A DNA stretch of 29,580 nucleotides, from positions 1 through 29,580 of the forward strand of contig DDWL01000004.1 in assembly GCA_002345675.1 (NCBI GenBank), given 5' to 3'. The notes under the pieces were generated by a model that searched no databases, was not told the origin of the DNA, and was given only the letters and a program-made list of their open reading frames with translations. Every line of letters begins with the position of its first letter. Positions within the stretch are counted from its first letter, which is position 1. Source of the stretch: Bacteroidales bacterium UBA2287 (GTDB lineage Bacteria; Bacteroidota; Bacteroidia; Bacteroidales; Tenuifilaceae). Both the position numbers and the translations under genes were made by a program. Below, piece after piece: positions 1 through 8,642 of the stretch.

Positions 1-2519
1 TTGGGAGTTCCTTGACCTGCGTCGTTGATGGTAAGGTTGCCAATGGTTATTACTGGTGCGTTAGCAGTTATCTTTAAGTTCGAAGTCCAAGTGTTGGTAC
101 CATCGGTAATTTCGATAACAAACGAGCCTTGGTATTGGTCGGGAACGTTGTTGGCAACGGTAAACGCAAATGCGTTATTAATGGTAACCATATTACCTGT
201 TTCGCCAGCAGGAATGGTTCCAAAATCAACAGCGTCGCCATCGGTAACCGTAAAATAAGTATCGGTGCCAGTGATACTTGCAGAAATAGCTGTTCCTGCG
301 TCGGCACCAACATTTTTTAAAGTAACGTTTACTGAAAACGCTTCGCCATACTCAACTGTTCCATTGTTGTTTCCTGTGGCATCGTTAACAGTATACTCGT
401 TCATTACAATATAAGGTCCCTCAAGTGCTGCTGCAGGAACCTGAGCCATGTAAGGAATTGTTTGTGGACGAGTAACAACGATATCAACATTGCCTCCATC
501 GAGAATTGGGTCAATAGAAACTACAACTTCTCCAGTTCCATCAACTAAAGCAGCTCCGTGTAAAACGCCATCCTTACTAATTGCTACATAAGAACCTGGA
601 AGCGCGGTTACTGTATAAGTATTTAGCCCAATTGGAACAATTGCCATGTGAGAAACAACGTTTTCTTCTCCTTCGGTAAAGTATGGCATAAGCGAAGGAT
701 CGCCTAGTACGTTGTATGCTTGCCAGTAGTATGTTGGACTAGAGTGACTTGGATAACCTGCAATGTCAACTTCTGTTACAGCTAAGTTACCTGTAAATAC
801 CATTGCTCCTGTAGTAATATAGTTACTATGCGCATGAGCATCGTATGCACCAAGTGTTGTTTCTTCGAATGTAGGTACATAACCATTATTATCACCTACA
901 ATTGGAAACGCCCCAACTGACCAGTAAAAATCTTCGAACCAATATGAAGAAGGGGAAGAACCAATATAGGTAACAGCACCTTTGTTCGCTCCGCGAAGCC
1001 AAGCCTCACCTGCACATTCGCCATAGCCAAAGTCGGCTGCTAAGCAACAGTTACCTATTGCTAAAGGATACATATTGTTATTAGTTAGTGCATTAACACC
1101 TGTAACTGTTAGGCTTGGATCGCCCCAAGATGTTTCGCTGCAATGTGCTGTATAGTTAATAAAGCCAACCTTAATTCTGTCGGCATCGTAGCAACCTGTA
1201 TAGCCTGCATTTGCACCAGGGTTATTTGGATCGGTTGTAACTCCGTACTCATTAACAGTTGTATAACCTTGTGCTGGATTAAAGTAATACTTTGTGCCAT
1301 ACTTAATGGTTGGTTGTCCAACTTTTGGATTCCAGTTTCCATCAACACCTGCAATAAGAGTTGTTTTATTTAAATATGTAGGATCGACAAATTGATACTG
1401 CTCGTAATAAAGAATTTTATTGATAATATTTTCTAGTTGGGTTGTATTTATTGCCGATAAACGACCATAGTACATTTCGGGGAAATAATCGCCATCAACA
1501 CTACCATAATATAAGTCAGTTTGTTTAGCCGATTCAGAGCCAACACCCGAAGAAGGAACTTGAGCAACGTCGCCAACAAATACTAGAAATGATGGTGCAG
1601 GATTTTCGGGAGTTGCATTATTGTATTTATTGTAAATAAAAGTTTTAATGGCAGCTGTAGTTGTTCCAATAACATCGGTGTAAGCAACTTCAACATTAAA
1701 ACCCTTTTTAGTTTTCCACTCAACAAAAGGCTGAAGGGTTGCTTCAAACATTCGGTGGGAAACAATAAGCATGTGAACTGGGTAGTTTGTGAGATCGGGA
1801 TGGGTGTCGAAAACATTTTTTGTAAAAGAATTTGCTAAACGATCGTAAATTGGGGTAAAGTATGGAGATGCGGTAGCTTTTCTGATGCTTTCCTCTTTTG
1901 CTTTATTAGCACCAATAAATTCAACTTCAACTTCAATGTCATTATAAACTATAATTGAACCGTTAAGAGCGTTGTAATCGATTGGGCTAACTTCGATGCG
2001 ACCAATTCTAACACCACGCATAGTTCCCAATATTTCAACCTTTGCAATTGGACTACCATTGTAAACTTGCTTGTTATATGCCTCTTCGTTATACTCATAC
2101 TTTACCTCGTTTATATCTTGGTCTTTTCTGAGCGATGGCTGAACTGGGGAAAACATATTGTTAACACCAATCGTTTCAAGTTTAATTTCTTCTTTTGAGT
2201 AACCTTTAATGTTAACCCTAACTTCGGCTCCAAAAGGAATTTGAATTAACTCTTTAAAAACTGGCATTTTTGGTGAACCTATTTCGCCAGAAGAGTATCC
2301 TTTGGAAAAATAGAACTCCGTAAAGTCCATTCCATTTTTAGCAACAACATTATTTCCATAAATGTTTGCTAGGTTAAAAACCATTCGAAGGTTAGAACTT
2401 GAATTGTCCATTACCTCCGCTTTTGTTTTACCGCTTGTTAAGGGTATCACAAAATCTTGCGCTATTCCCGTAAAGCAGAACAGAAATAGCAATGTTACTA
2501 GGGATAAAAACTTTCTCAT
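1..2519 (-). CDS. Gingipain-like (Kgp-type) C25 cysteine protease, 3' end beyond window
   Basis: The minus-strand frame is open from an ATG at 2519 to the window edge, giving 839 codons without a stop. The product starts with a signal peptide (MRKFLSLVTLLFLFCFTGIAQ). A propeptide-like region of about 200 residues follows, then a C25 peptidase domain. The catalytic pair is readable: His459 in NYTAHCSETSWGDPS and Cys492 in AIGNCCLAADFGYGE. They are 33 residues apart, the same spacing as His444/Cys477 in Porphyromonas Kgp. Downstream come GSSPSSYWFEDFYWSVGA and SYVAISKDGVLHGA, which closely match Kgp, then Ig-like/CARDB-like repeats. Known for the family: secreted Lys- or Arg-specific proteases exported by the type IX system through a C-terminal domain. 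That domain would lie off the left edge. Odd point: the residue after the catalytic His is Cys, where I recall Gly in Kgp. Lys specificity is inferred from similarity only. Confidence 0.9.
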   Translation of the reverse strand, partial: MRKFLSLVTLLFLFCFTGIAQDFVIPLTSGKTKAEVMDNSSSNLRMVFNLANIYGNNVVAKNGMDFTEFYFSKGYSSGEIGSPKMPVFKELIQIPFGAEVRVNIKGYSKEEIKLETIGVNNMFSPVQPSLRKDQDINEVKYEYNEEAYNKQVYNGSPIAKVEILGTMRGVRIGRIEVSPIDYNALNGSIIVYNDIEVEVEFIGANKAKEESIRKATASPYFTPIYDRLANSFTKNVFDTHPDLTNYPVHMLIVSHRMFEATLQPFVEWKTKKGFNVEVAYTDVIGTTTAAIKTFIYNKYNNATPENPAPSFLVFVGDVAQVPSSGVGSESAKQTDLYYGSVDGDYFPEMYYGRLSAINTTQLENIINKILYYEQYQFVDPTYLNKTTLIAGVDGNWNPKVGQPTIKYGTKYYFNPAQGYTTVNEYGVTTDPNNPGANAGYTGCYDADRIKVGFINYTAHCSETSWGDPSLTVTGVNALTNNNMYPLAIGNCCLAADFGYGECAGEAWLRGANKGAVTYIGSSPSSYWFEDFYWSVGAFPIVGDNNGYVPTFEETTLGAYDAHAHSNYITTGAMVFTGNLAVTEVDIAGYPSHSSPTYYWQAYNVLGDPSLMPYFTEGEENVVSHMAIVPIGLNTYTVTALPGSYVAISKDGVLHGAALVDGTGEVVVSIDPILDGGNVDIVVTRPQTIPYMAQVPAAALEGPYIVMNEYTVNDATGNNNGTVEYGEAFSVNVTLKNVGADAGTAISASITGTDTYFTVTDGDAVDFGTIPAGETGNMVTINNAFAFTVANNVPDQYQGSFVIEITDGTNTWTSNLKITANAPVITIGNLTINDAGQGTP

Positions 2520-2760
2520 GTGGTTAATAATTTGGGTTAATTAATAGTTAAAAAACAAAATAATTGCGCAATTTAAATAAATTGTTTAACAGAAGGTAAT
2601 ATTTGTTATTTATTTTGGCGAACGTAATTTTATTTAAATAGGTTTTAAACAAAATATAAATAATACTTAAACCACATATTTCTGGTTTATAGTGCTTTAA
2701 TGCTCTGTACTTGCTACATAAGCGATATAATTCATTTCCATTTTATGCTTATATAACGCT

Positions 2761-4563
2761 TTAGCCTAGTGTTTTAGTGAAATAGCTTACAATAAGTGCC
2801 GCCCTACTCTCCCCAATATCGCTTGAGATTATATTTAAAGGCAGCTTTTTTAATTCTTCAATGGAGCCGTACTTTTTAAGAAGTAACTGAATTGTTTTTT
2901 CGCCAACTCCCTTAATATTTGATAGTTCCGAATGTGTTGAGGACTTACTCCTTTTTAAACGGTGAAACGTTATCCCAAACCTATGTGCCTCATTACGTGC
3001 ATTTTGTATGACTTTTAGAGATTCTGAATTTTTATCCAAATACAATGGTACCGAGTCATTTGGAAAGAAAATTTCTTCGAGTCGCTTAGCAATTCCAATT
3101 AGTTTAACTTTTTCACTTAAATCAAGTTCAACCATTGCTTGATATGCCGAACTAAGCTGTCCCTTTCCCCCATCAACAACAACTAGTTGTGGTAAGGGCA
3201 AATCTTCGTCAATAAGTCGTTTGTACCTACGATAAACAACCTCGTACATACTAGCAAAATCGTTTGCCCCTTCAACCGTTTTAATATTGAAATGTCGATA
3301 TTCGCGTTTAGCGGGCTTTGCGTTTTTAAAAACCACACAGGCAGCTACAGGGTTTGTTCCCTGCAAATTTGAGTTATCGAAACATTCGATATGAACCGGG
3401 AGGTTTGTGAGTCGAAAATCGGATTTCAGAGTACTAAGTATTCGTTGAATCGATGAGGCTGATTTCTGGTTATCGTTAGCCATTTGCCGTGTTAGTGCAA
3501 ACTCCTTACAGTTTCGCTCGGAGAGTTGAAGTAATTTTAACTTATCGCTTTTTTTGGGAATAATGTATTTAGTATTATCGAGTTTAAAGTCGGGGTCAAA
3601 GGGTACTAATATTTCTTTAGCTTTACTACCAAGTCGTATTCTAATGTCGGCAATTGCATAACCAAGAAGTTCTTCGGGTGTTTCTTCGAGGTAACGCTTT
3701 AACTCAATGCTATGCGATTGCATAATTGCACCGTTAACTACTTTTAAGTAATTTACAAATGCCGAAGTTGTTTTATCGACCAAGCTGAAAACATCAATAT
3801 CACTATAACTTTGGCTAACAATTGTAGATTTCGATTGGTATTTATTTAAAATTTCAATTTTATTTTTACAAATCTGAGCCTCTTCGAATTGATAGTTTTG
3901 AGCTAAACTTATCATTTTACTTTGCTGAGCATGAATAACAGACGATAAATTGCCTCGTAAAATATCAGAAATGGATGTTATATTGTCGTTATAATCGCTT
4001 TCGCTTTGATTTCCTATACATGGAGCTTTGCAGTTTCCTATTTGAAACTCGAGACAGGAATTAAACTTACCTAGTTTTATATTAGTTCTGGTTAGGTTTA
4101 GGTTACAGTTCCTCAGCGGATAAAGTTGTTTAATTAAACCAAGCAAAGTTTTTAGTACAACTCCCGATGTGTAGGGACCAAAATACTTACTCCCGTCGGT
4201 AACAATTCGTCGTGTTGAGTAAACACGTGGAAAAGATTCGTTCTTTATACAAACCCATGGATAGGTTTTATCGTCCTTTAATAAAATATTGTATTTTGGT
4301 CGATACTTTTTAATTAGGTTGTTTTCGAGTAAAAGAGCATCGCTCTCTGTATCAACAAGAGTGTATTTTATGTCCGAAATTTTACTAACCAAAATTCTTA
4401 TTTTGGCACTATCGTATCGATTTTTACTAAAGTATGATGATACACGACTTTTTAAATTTTTGGCTTTACCTATATAAATAATATCGCTATCACTATTAAA
4501 AAACTGATAAATGCCAGGCTTTGCTGGTAGTCGCGAAACAATATTACTTATATTGGGCAGCAT
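2761..4563 (-). CDS. uvrC: UvrABC system protein C (excinuclease subunit C)
   Basis: This 600-residue protein has full family length. UvrC makes both incisions around a lesion bound by UvrB during nucleotide excision repair. The N-terminal GIY-YIG nuclease domain is clear (GIYQ at 17-20, YIG at 30-32, then KAKNLKSRV). Four cysteines, C153, C170, C178 and C182, match the spacing of the cysteines that hold the Fe-S cluster in UvrC. A UVR motif for UvrB contact lies near 215-250 (QNYQFEEAQICKNKIEIL). The RNase H-like second nuclease half contains HIECFDNSNLQGTNPVA and VVVDGGKGQLSSA. The C-terminus has a helix-hairpin-helix (IKGVGEKTIQLLLKKYGS). It is the last gene of the minus-strand series, 5 bp after ade, so it is probably co-transcribed with it. 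There is no sign of damage. Confidence 0.97.
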   Translation of the reverse strand: MLPNISNIVSRLPAKPGIYQFFNSDSDIIYIGKAKNLKSRVSSYFSKNRYDSAKIRILVSKISDIKYTLVDTESDALLLENNLIKKYRPKYNILLKDDKTYPWVCIKNESFPRVYSTRRIVTDGSKYFGPYTSGVVLKTLLGLIKQLYPLRNCNLNLTRTNIKLGKFNSCLEFQIGNCKAPCIGNQSESDYNDNITSISDILRGNLSSVIHAQQSKMISLAQNYQFEEAQICKNKIEILNKYQSKSTIVSQSYSDIDVFSLVDKTTSAFVNYLKVVNGAIMQSHSIELKRYLEETPEELLGYAIADIRIRLGSKAKEILVPFDPDFKLDNTKYIIPKKSDKLKLLQLSERNCKEFALTRQMANDNQKSASSIQRILSTLKSDFRLTNLPVHIECFDNSNLQGTNPVAACVVFKNAKPAKREYRHFNIKTVEGANDFASMYEVVYRRYKRLIDEDLPLPQLVVVDGGKGQLSSAYQAMVELDLSEKVKLIGIAKRLEEIFFPNDSVPLYLDKNSESLKVIQNARNEAHRFGITFHRLKRSKSSTHSELSNIKGVGEKTIQLLLKKYGSIEELKKLPLNIISSDIGESRAALIVSYFTKTLG

Positions 4564-4568
4564 AATAA

Positions 4569-6212
4569 CTACTCTTTAAAAAGAGGTAGTGGCTTAAAGT
4601 TAACGCCATCGAAAAGCCCGTTATGATAAATTTTAACTTCGGGAATAACGGTTAGTGCCATAAATGCTGCAGTCATAAATGGTGATTTTAATACACAGCC
4701 ATTGTCCTGTACCAGTTTACTTAAGTCTTTATACTTATTGCTAACCACATCAATATTATCATTACACATTAACCCAAAAAAGGGCAAAGCAAGGCCACTA
4801 ATTTCTCCTTTGTTTGCAAAGCATAACCCGCCCTTCGAATTTATTACCCATTGCAATGCAGCGTCAATGTTTTCATCGTCGGCACCAATTGATAAAATAT
4901 GGTGACTATCGTGAGCAATACTTGCTGCAATTGCACCTGATTTTAATCCGAACCCTCGAATAAAAGCAACAATGGGTTGTGTGTCGGAGTAACGATCGAG
5001 CAGAACTATTTTAAGTAAGTCACTTTTTAAATCAATCTTAACTTCATCGCCTAATTTTAAATTATCAATATAGTTAAGTTTAGTTAACAGTTCACCGTCA
5101 ATTGCATTTATTACAGCCATTTTTTTGGCTGTTGCTATAACGTCTAAACTACTCGAAAAATGCTTGGTTCTAAACGGAAAGTTTGGTGCGCTAACATTTT
5201 CAGAGGAATTATTAGTTGTACTATTTGACTTTGTATCGAAAACTAATTCACCTTTAATATAAGTAGCCTCTGTTTTAAATGAAACTAAATCGTTAACTAC
5301 AGTAAAATTGGCTAAAGAGTTTTCGGCAACACCATTCAAAGGTAAATTGTAGTGCTGTATGGGGTTAATGCATGTAGCCATTAAAACATCGTAAATATTA
5401 TATCCTAATTTAACTGCTCGGCTCGCTAGTTTATTTATATGTCCTTCGACTAAATAGTCGGGATGGCAATCGTCGGTACAAAACATTACGGAATTTGGAT
5501 AATCCTTTAAAAGTCCAACCAGCGAATCGAAATTTTTAGCAGCACTCCCTTCGCGAACCAATATTTTCATGCCAAGGTTTATTTTCTCAATCGCTTCTTC
5601 GAGAGTACTACATTCGTGGTCGGTTGAAATACCTGCCTTAGCATATGCTGTTAACCATTCGCCTGTAGCACTTGGTGCATGACCATCGATTGGTTTGTGC
5701 GCTGCTTTTGCGGCATTAAGTTTTGCGTGAACATCGGGGTCATTAAAAACTACTCCTGGATAGTTCATCATTTCGGCGAGGAAAAAAAAATCATCTTCCT
5801 TTATAAGCCTTTCAATATCGCTTGCATTTAACACTGCTCCGCTTTTTTCGAATGGTGATGCGGGAACACAAGACGGCAAACCAAAAAAGAAATGCATTGG
5901 AGAAAGCTTTGCATTTTCAATCATAAACCTAATTCCGTCTTCTCCCGCTACATTTGCTACTTCGTGTGGATCGGTAACAACAGCTATAGTGCCATGCTTA
6001 ACCGCCATTTTTGCAAACTGCACGGGAAGCAACATAGAACTTTCGATATGCACATGCGAATCGATAAAGCCTGGGATTATAAAAGGACCTTTAACTTCCT
6101 TGTTTTGGCTAATCGATTTAATAACTCCTTCTTCAATTTCGATGTCAACTCCAGCCTGAGTTCTTTTTTCGGGGTCGACCAAAACACCTGTAACAATTCT
6201 TTTATGCTCCAT
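4569..6212 (-). CDS. ade: Adenine deaminase (amidohydrolase superfamily)
   Basis: Converts adenine to hypoxanthine plus ammonia in purine salvage, in the cytosol. Amidohydrolase metal-site motifs are in order: GFIDSHVHIESSML (HxH), VVTDPHEVANVAGEDG, DGHAPSATG, STDHECSTLEEA and MFCTDDCHPDYL. The C-terminal half has the AdeC-type IAHDSHHILSIGADD and ends normally. I chose the ATG at 6212 (MEHKRIVTGVLVDP), giving 547 residues. An in-frame ATG at 6236 would add eight hydrophobic residues (MLQIQIII) that do not look like the family start. The gene is separated from upstream mnmG by about 135 bp carrying two parS palindromes, so it may have its own promoter there. No exact TAnnTTTG box is visible in that gap. 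Confidence 0.94.
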   Translation of the reverse strand: MEHKRIVTGVLVDPEKRTQAGVDIEIEEGVIKSISQNKEVKGPFIIPGFIDSHVHIESSMLLPVQFAKMAVKHGTIAVVTDPHEVANVAGEDGIRFMIENAKLSPMHFFFGLPSCVPASPFEKSGAVLNASDIERLIKEDDFFFLAEMMNYPGVVFNDPDVHAKLNAAKAAHKPIDGHAPSATGEWLTAYAKAGISTDHECSTLEEAIEKINLGMKILVREGSAAKNFDSLVGLLKDYPNSVMFCTDDCHPDYLVEGHINKLASRAVKLGYNIYDVLMATCINPIQHYNLPLNGVAENSLANFTVVNDLVSFKTEATYIKGELVFDTKSNSTTNNSSENVSAPNFPFRTKHFSSSLDVIATAKKMAVINAIDGELLTKLNYIDNLKLGDEVKIDLKSDLLKIVLLDRYSDTQPIVAFIRGFGLKSGAIAASIAHDSHHILSIGADDENIDAALQWVINSKGGLCFANKGEISGLALPFFGLMCNDNIDVVSNKYKDLSKLVQDNGCVLKSPFMTAAFMALTVIPEVKIYHNGLFDGVNFKPLPLFKE

Positions 6213-6260
6213 AATTATTATCTGTATTTGTAGCAAGTTATGATTAATGTGCCTTGCTGG

Positions 6261-6281
6261 ATGTAAAAAACCTTTTTACAT
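6261..6281. other. AT-rich inverted repeat upstream of ade
   Basis: ATGTAAAAA and TTTTTACAT form a perfect 9-bp inverted repeat around a 3-base loop (ACC). It lies between the first parS palindrome and the ade start. The stem is almost all A-T, so a terminator is unlikely, and an operator is equally possible. The only evidence is the symmetry. Confidence 0.35.
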
Positions 6282-6289
6282 TATCATAA

Positions 6290-6305
6290 TGTTCCACGTG
6301 GAACA
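6290..6305. promoter_or_regulatory. parS: parS site 1 (ParB centromere site)
   Basis: TGTTCCACGTGGAACA is a perfect 16-bp palindrome fitting the near-universal chromosomal parS consensus TGTTNCACGTGNAACA. ParB loads here as a CTP-dependent clamp and spreads, and ParA and SMC/MukB-type condensin act on the complex to separate origins. The symmetry extends well past the core: 6280-6315 is a perfect 36-bp palindrome. Sites usually lie near the replication origin. It sits in the ade-mnmG gap. Confidence 0.88.
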
Positions 6306-6332
6306 TTATGATAATAATTTTGTCTATAATAA

Positions 6333-6348
6333 TGTTCCACGTGGAACA
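6333..6348. promoter_or_regulatory. parS: parS site 2 (ParB centromere site)
   Basis: This is a second exact TGTTCCACGTGGAACA, 43 bp from the first, inside a 24-bp perfect palindrome (6329-6352). Its right flank overlaps the mnmG stop codon (6349-6351). Two identical sites so close together argue strongly against chance. Because the palindrome lies right at the end of mnmG, its transcript could also fold into a hairpin. Confidence 0.88.
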
Positions 6349-8217
6349 TTATCTCCCAAAGTATACTAATAAAATATTAATATCGTTTGGCGAAACACCT
6401 GGAATTCCTTTTGCTTGGCCAATTGTTGTTGGTTTAATTCGCATTAATTTTTGACGCGCCTCGGTACTTAGGGAATTTAATTTCGAATAATCGAAATCGG
6501 CATGAATTTGAATATGGTCGAGTCTACTAAATCTGTCGGCAACGAGCCTTTCGCGCTCAATATATCCTTGATACTTTATTTGTATTTCGGTTGCTTCGAA
6601 AACTTCTGCTTCCAAGGCTTCACTAATCTCAAGCGAACTAAACTCGCCGAAAGTTTTTAATTCCAAAATACTTACTTCGGGACGAAGTAAAATATCAACT
6701 AGTTTTCGAGCCTGATTTATTGGAACTAAGTTTTTTTCGATTAAAAATGGATTAATAACTTCGGGCTTAATGGTGGTTTTTTTAATGTGTGTAATTGCCT
6801 TGCTAATTAATTTCTGCTTCTCTATCATTCGTTTGTACCTATCTTCTGAAGCCAAACCAATATTATAAGAAAGTTCAGTTAGCCTTTCGTCGGCGTTATC
6901 CTGCCGAAGTAAAACTCGATGTTCTGCTCGGCTTGTAAACATTCGGTAGGGTTCATCAACGCCTTTAATTACAAGATCGTCGATAAGTACGCCTATATAT
7001 GCCTGATCTCTATTTAAAACTAGTGCTTCCTTTTGATTTAACTTTAAATGTGCGTTAATACCAGCCATTAATCCCTGTGCACCAGCTTCTTCGTAGCCTG
7101 TAGTGCCATTAATTTGACCAGCAAAATATAAATTCTCAACTTTTTTAGTTTCTAGTGTGTGTTTTAGTTGTGTTGGCTGGAAAAAATCGTACTCAATGGC
7201 ATAGCCAGGTCGAATAATATGGACATTCTCGAAACCCTCAATTGTTCTTAGAGCTTCGTACTGTATTTTTGCAGGCAGGGATGAACTAAACCCATTAAGG
7301 TACATTTCATAAGTACTCTCTCCTTCGGGTTCTAAAAAAAGTTGATGCGAATCCTTATCGGCAAATGTACGAAGCTTGTCCTCTATACTAGGACAATATC
7401 GAGGACCTACTCCTTTTATTGTTCCAGAAAAAAGTGGACTTTCTTCGAAGCCTCTCTTTAGTAAGTTGTGTGTTTTCAAAGTAGTATGAGCAATAAAACA
7501 GCTCCGTTGCGAAAGGCTGTTGTGCTTTGTTGTTAAATACGAAAAATAGTTACGTTGCTCGTCGGGCTTCTGTTCTATTAATTTAGAATAATCAACTGTT
7601 CTTCCATCAATTCGTACTGGAGTACCAGTTTTCATTCGTCCCGATTCGAAACCGAGACTTAATAAATTCTCGGTTAATCCAAAAACAGCGGGCTCACCTA
7701 TTCTTCCTCCTGCTAACGAAGTTGAACCAACATGAATTTTTCCTCCTAAAAAAGTACCGTTTGTTAGTATAACAGCGTTTGATTTTATTGCAATTCCTAA
7801 GGTCGTTTTAACTCCACAAACTTTTCCGTTAGTTTCAATTAACGAAGAAACAGTATCTTGCCACAAACTAACATTTGGAATATTCTCAATATGCCGTCTC
7901 CACTCCTCGGTAAATTTAAATCGATCGCATTGTGCTCGGGGGCTCCACATTGCTGGTCCCTTTGAGCGGTTTAGCATTCGAAATTGAATTGTTGAATTAT
8001 CGGTTATAATTCCTGCTAAACCACCTAATGCATCTATTTCTCTTACAATTTGGCCTTTTGCAATACCTCCCATTGCAGGATTACAACTCATTTGGGCAAA
8101 TTTTGTAATATCGGAAGATATTAGCAAAACCTTCGAGCCCAAGTTTGCTGCTGCTGCTGCTGCTTCGCAACCAGCATGACCCGCACCAACTACAATAATA
8201 TCGAATGATAAATTCAC
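6349..8217 (-). CDS. mnmG: tRNA uridine-5-carboxymethylaminomethyl modification enzyme MnmG
   Basis: This 622-residue protein has the full length of MnmG (GidA). With MnmE it installs the cmnm5 group on U34 of certain tRNAs, using FAD and methylene-THF. The N-terminal FAD Rossmann motif is VVGAGHAGCEAAAAAANLGS, followed by SCNPAMGGIAKGQIVREID. GTFLGGKIHVGSTSLAGGR and RYCPSIEDK are family signatures. The second nucleotide-binding motif is YFAGQINGTTGYEEAGAQG. The C-terminal helical domain (IPGVSPNDINILLVYF) binds MnmE and tRNA. The gene starts 4 bp after the ybeY stop and is probably co-transcribed with it. Its stop codon abuts a parS site. In many bacteria gidA is close to oriC and the par locus, but no other origin genes are in this window. 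Confidence 0.97.
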   Translation of the reverse strand: MNLSFDIIVVGAGHAGCEAAAAAANLGSKVLLISSDITKFAQMSCNPAMGGIAKGQIVREIDALGGLAGIITDNSTIQFRMLNRSKGPAMWSPRAQCDRFKFTEEWRRHIENIPNVSLWQDTVSSLIETNGKVCGVKTTLGIAIKSNAVILTNGTFLGGKIHVGSTSLAGGRIGEPAVFGLTENLLSLGFESGRMKTGTPVRIDGRTVDYSKLIEQKPDEQRNYFSYLTTKHNSLSQRSCFIAHTTLKTHNLLKRGFEESPLFSGTIKGVGPRYCPSIEDKLRTFADKDSHQLFLEPEGESTYEMYLNGFSSSLPAKIQYEALRTIEGFENVHIIRPGYAIEYDFFQPTQLKHTLETKKVENLYFAGQINGTTGYEEAGAQGLMAGINAHLKLNQKEALVLNRDQAYIGVLIDDLVIKGVDEPYRMFTSRAEHRVLLRQDNADERLTELSYNIGLASEDRYKRMIEKQKLISKAITHIKKTTIKPEVINPFLIEKNLVPINQARKLVDILLRPEVSILELKTFGEFSSLEISEALEAEVFEATEIQIKYQGYIERERLVADRFSRLDHIQIHADFDYSKLNSLSTEARQKLMRIKPTTIGQAKGIPGVSPNDINILLVYFGR

Positions 8218-8221
8218 TATT

Positions 8222-8641
8222 CTACAAATTAAAATTGCTTAACCACTTCTCCTCTTCAACTCTCATTTGCTGCTTTTGTTCATTTGATTTATCGTTAAAG
8301 CCAGTTAAATGTAGAATGCCATGAATTATAACACGATGCAATTCGCGGTTAAAGGGTTGGTTAAATTTTATGGAGTTTGATTTAACCGTGTCGATACTAA
8401 TTACAATATCGGCATCGATTAAAGAAGAGGATGAATATGGGAACGTAATAATGTCGGTAAAATAATTATGACCTAAAAACTGATTATTAACTTCTAAAAT
8501 ATAACTGTCGGAACTAAAAACAATATTAATTTCTCCAACAGTAAAATTATTTGATTCGATGCAATTTTTAATCCAACTTTTTACCAGCCGTTTATTTTTG
8601 AGAACATAAGAAGAATCGATCGAAGAAAATGAAATAGCCAC
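8222..8641 (-). CDS. ybeY: Endoribonuclease YbeY (rRNA maturation factor)
   Basis: This 139-residue protein belongs to the UPF0054/YbeY family, a metal-dependent RNase involved in 16S rRNA 3' maturation and ribosome quality control. The metal motif is HGILHLTGFND at 107-117: H107 and H111 are present. The third ligand position, His in most bacteria (HGxLHLxGYDH), is Asp117. As I recall, Asp is usual in Bacteroidota. The upstream region VNNQFLGHNYFTDIITFPY matches the conserved LNxxYRxxDxxTDVLSFP segment. It lies between the HATPase gene (1 bp upstream) and mnmG (4 bp downstream), consistent with one operon. Confidence 0.93.
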   Translation of the reverse strand: MAISFSSIDSSYVLKNKRLVKSWIKNCIESNNFTVGEINIVFSSDSYILEVNNQFLGHNYFTDIITFPYSSSSLIDADIVISIDTVKSNSIKFNQPFNRELHRVIIHGILHLTGFNDKSNEQKQQMRVEEEKWLSNFNL

Positions 8642-8642
8642 G

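Noticed and set aside
25..1816. Short open frames on both strands across the left end
   Set aside because: They overlap the continuous minus-strand gingipain frame, which has a signal peptide and recognisable catalytic motifs. They are shadows.
2720..2761. Imperfect inverted repeat (AAGCGATATA / TATAACGCTT) after uvrC as a terminator
   Set aside because: It is a 10-bp AT-rich stem with one mismatch and a 22-base loop, with no U-run in the right place. It is too weak to call.
5892..6233. 113-residue plus-strand frame
   Set aside because: It is antisense to the start of ade, with no domain-like content.
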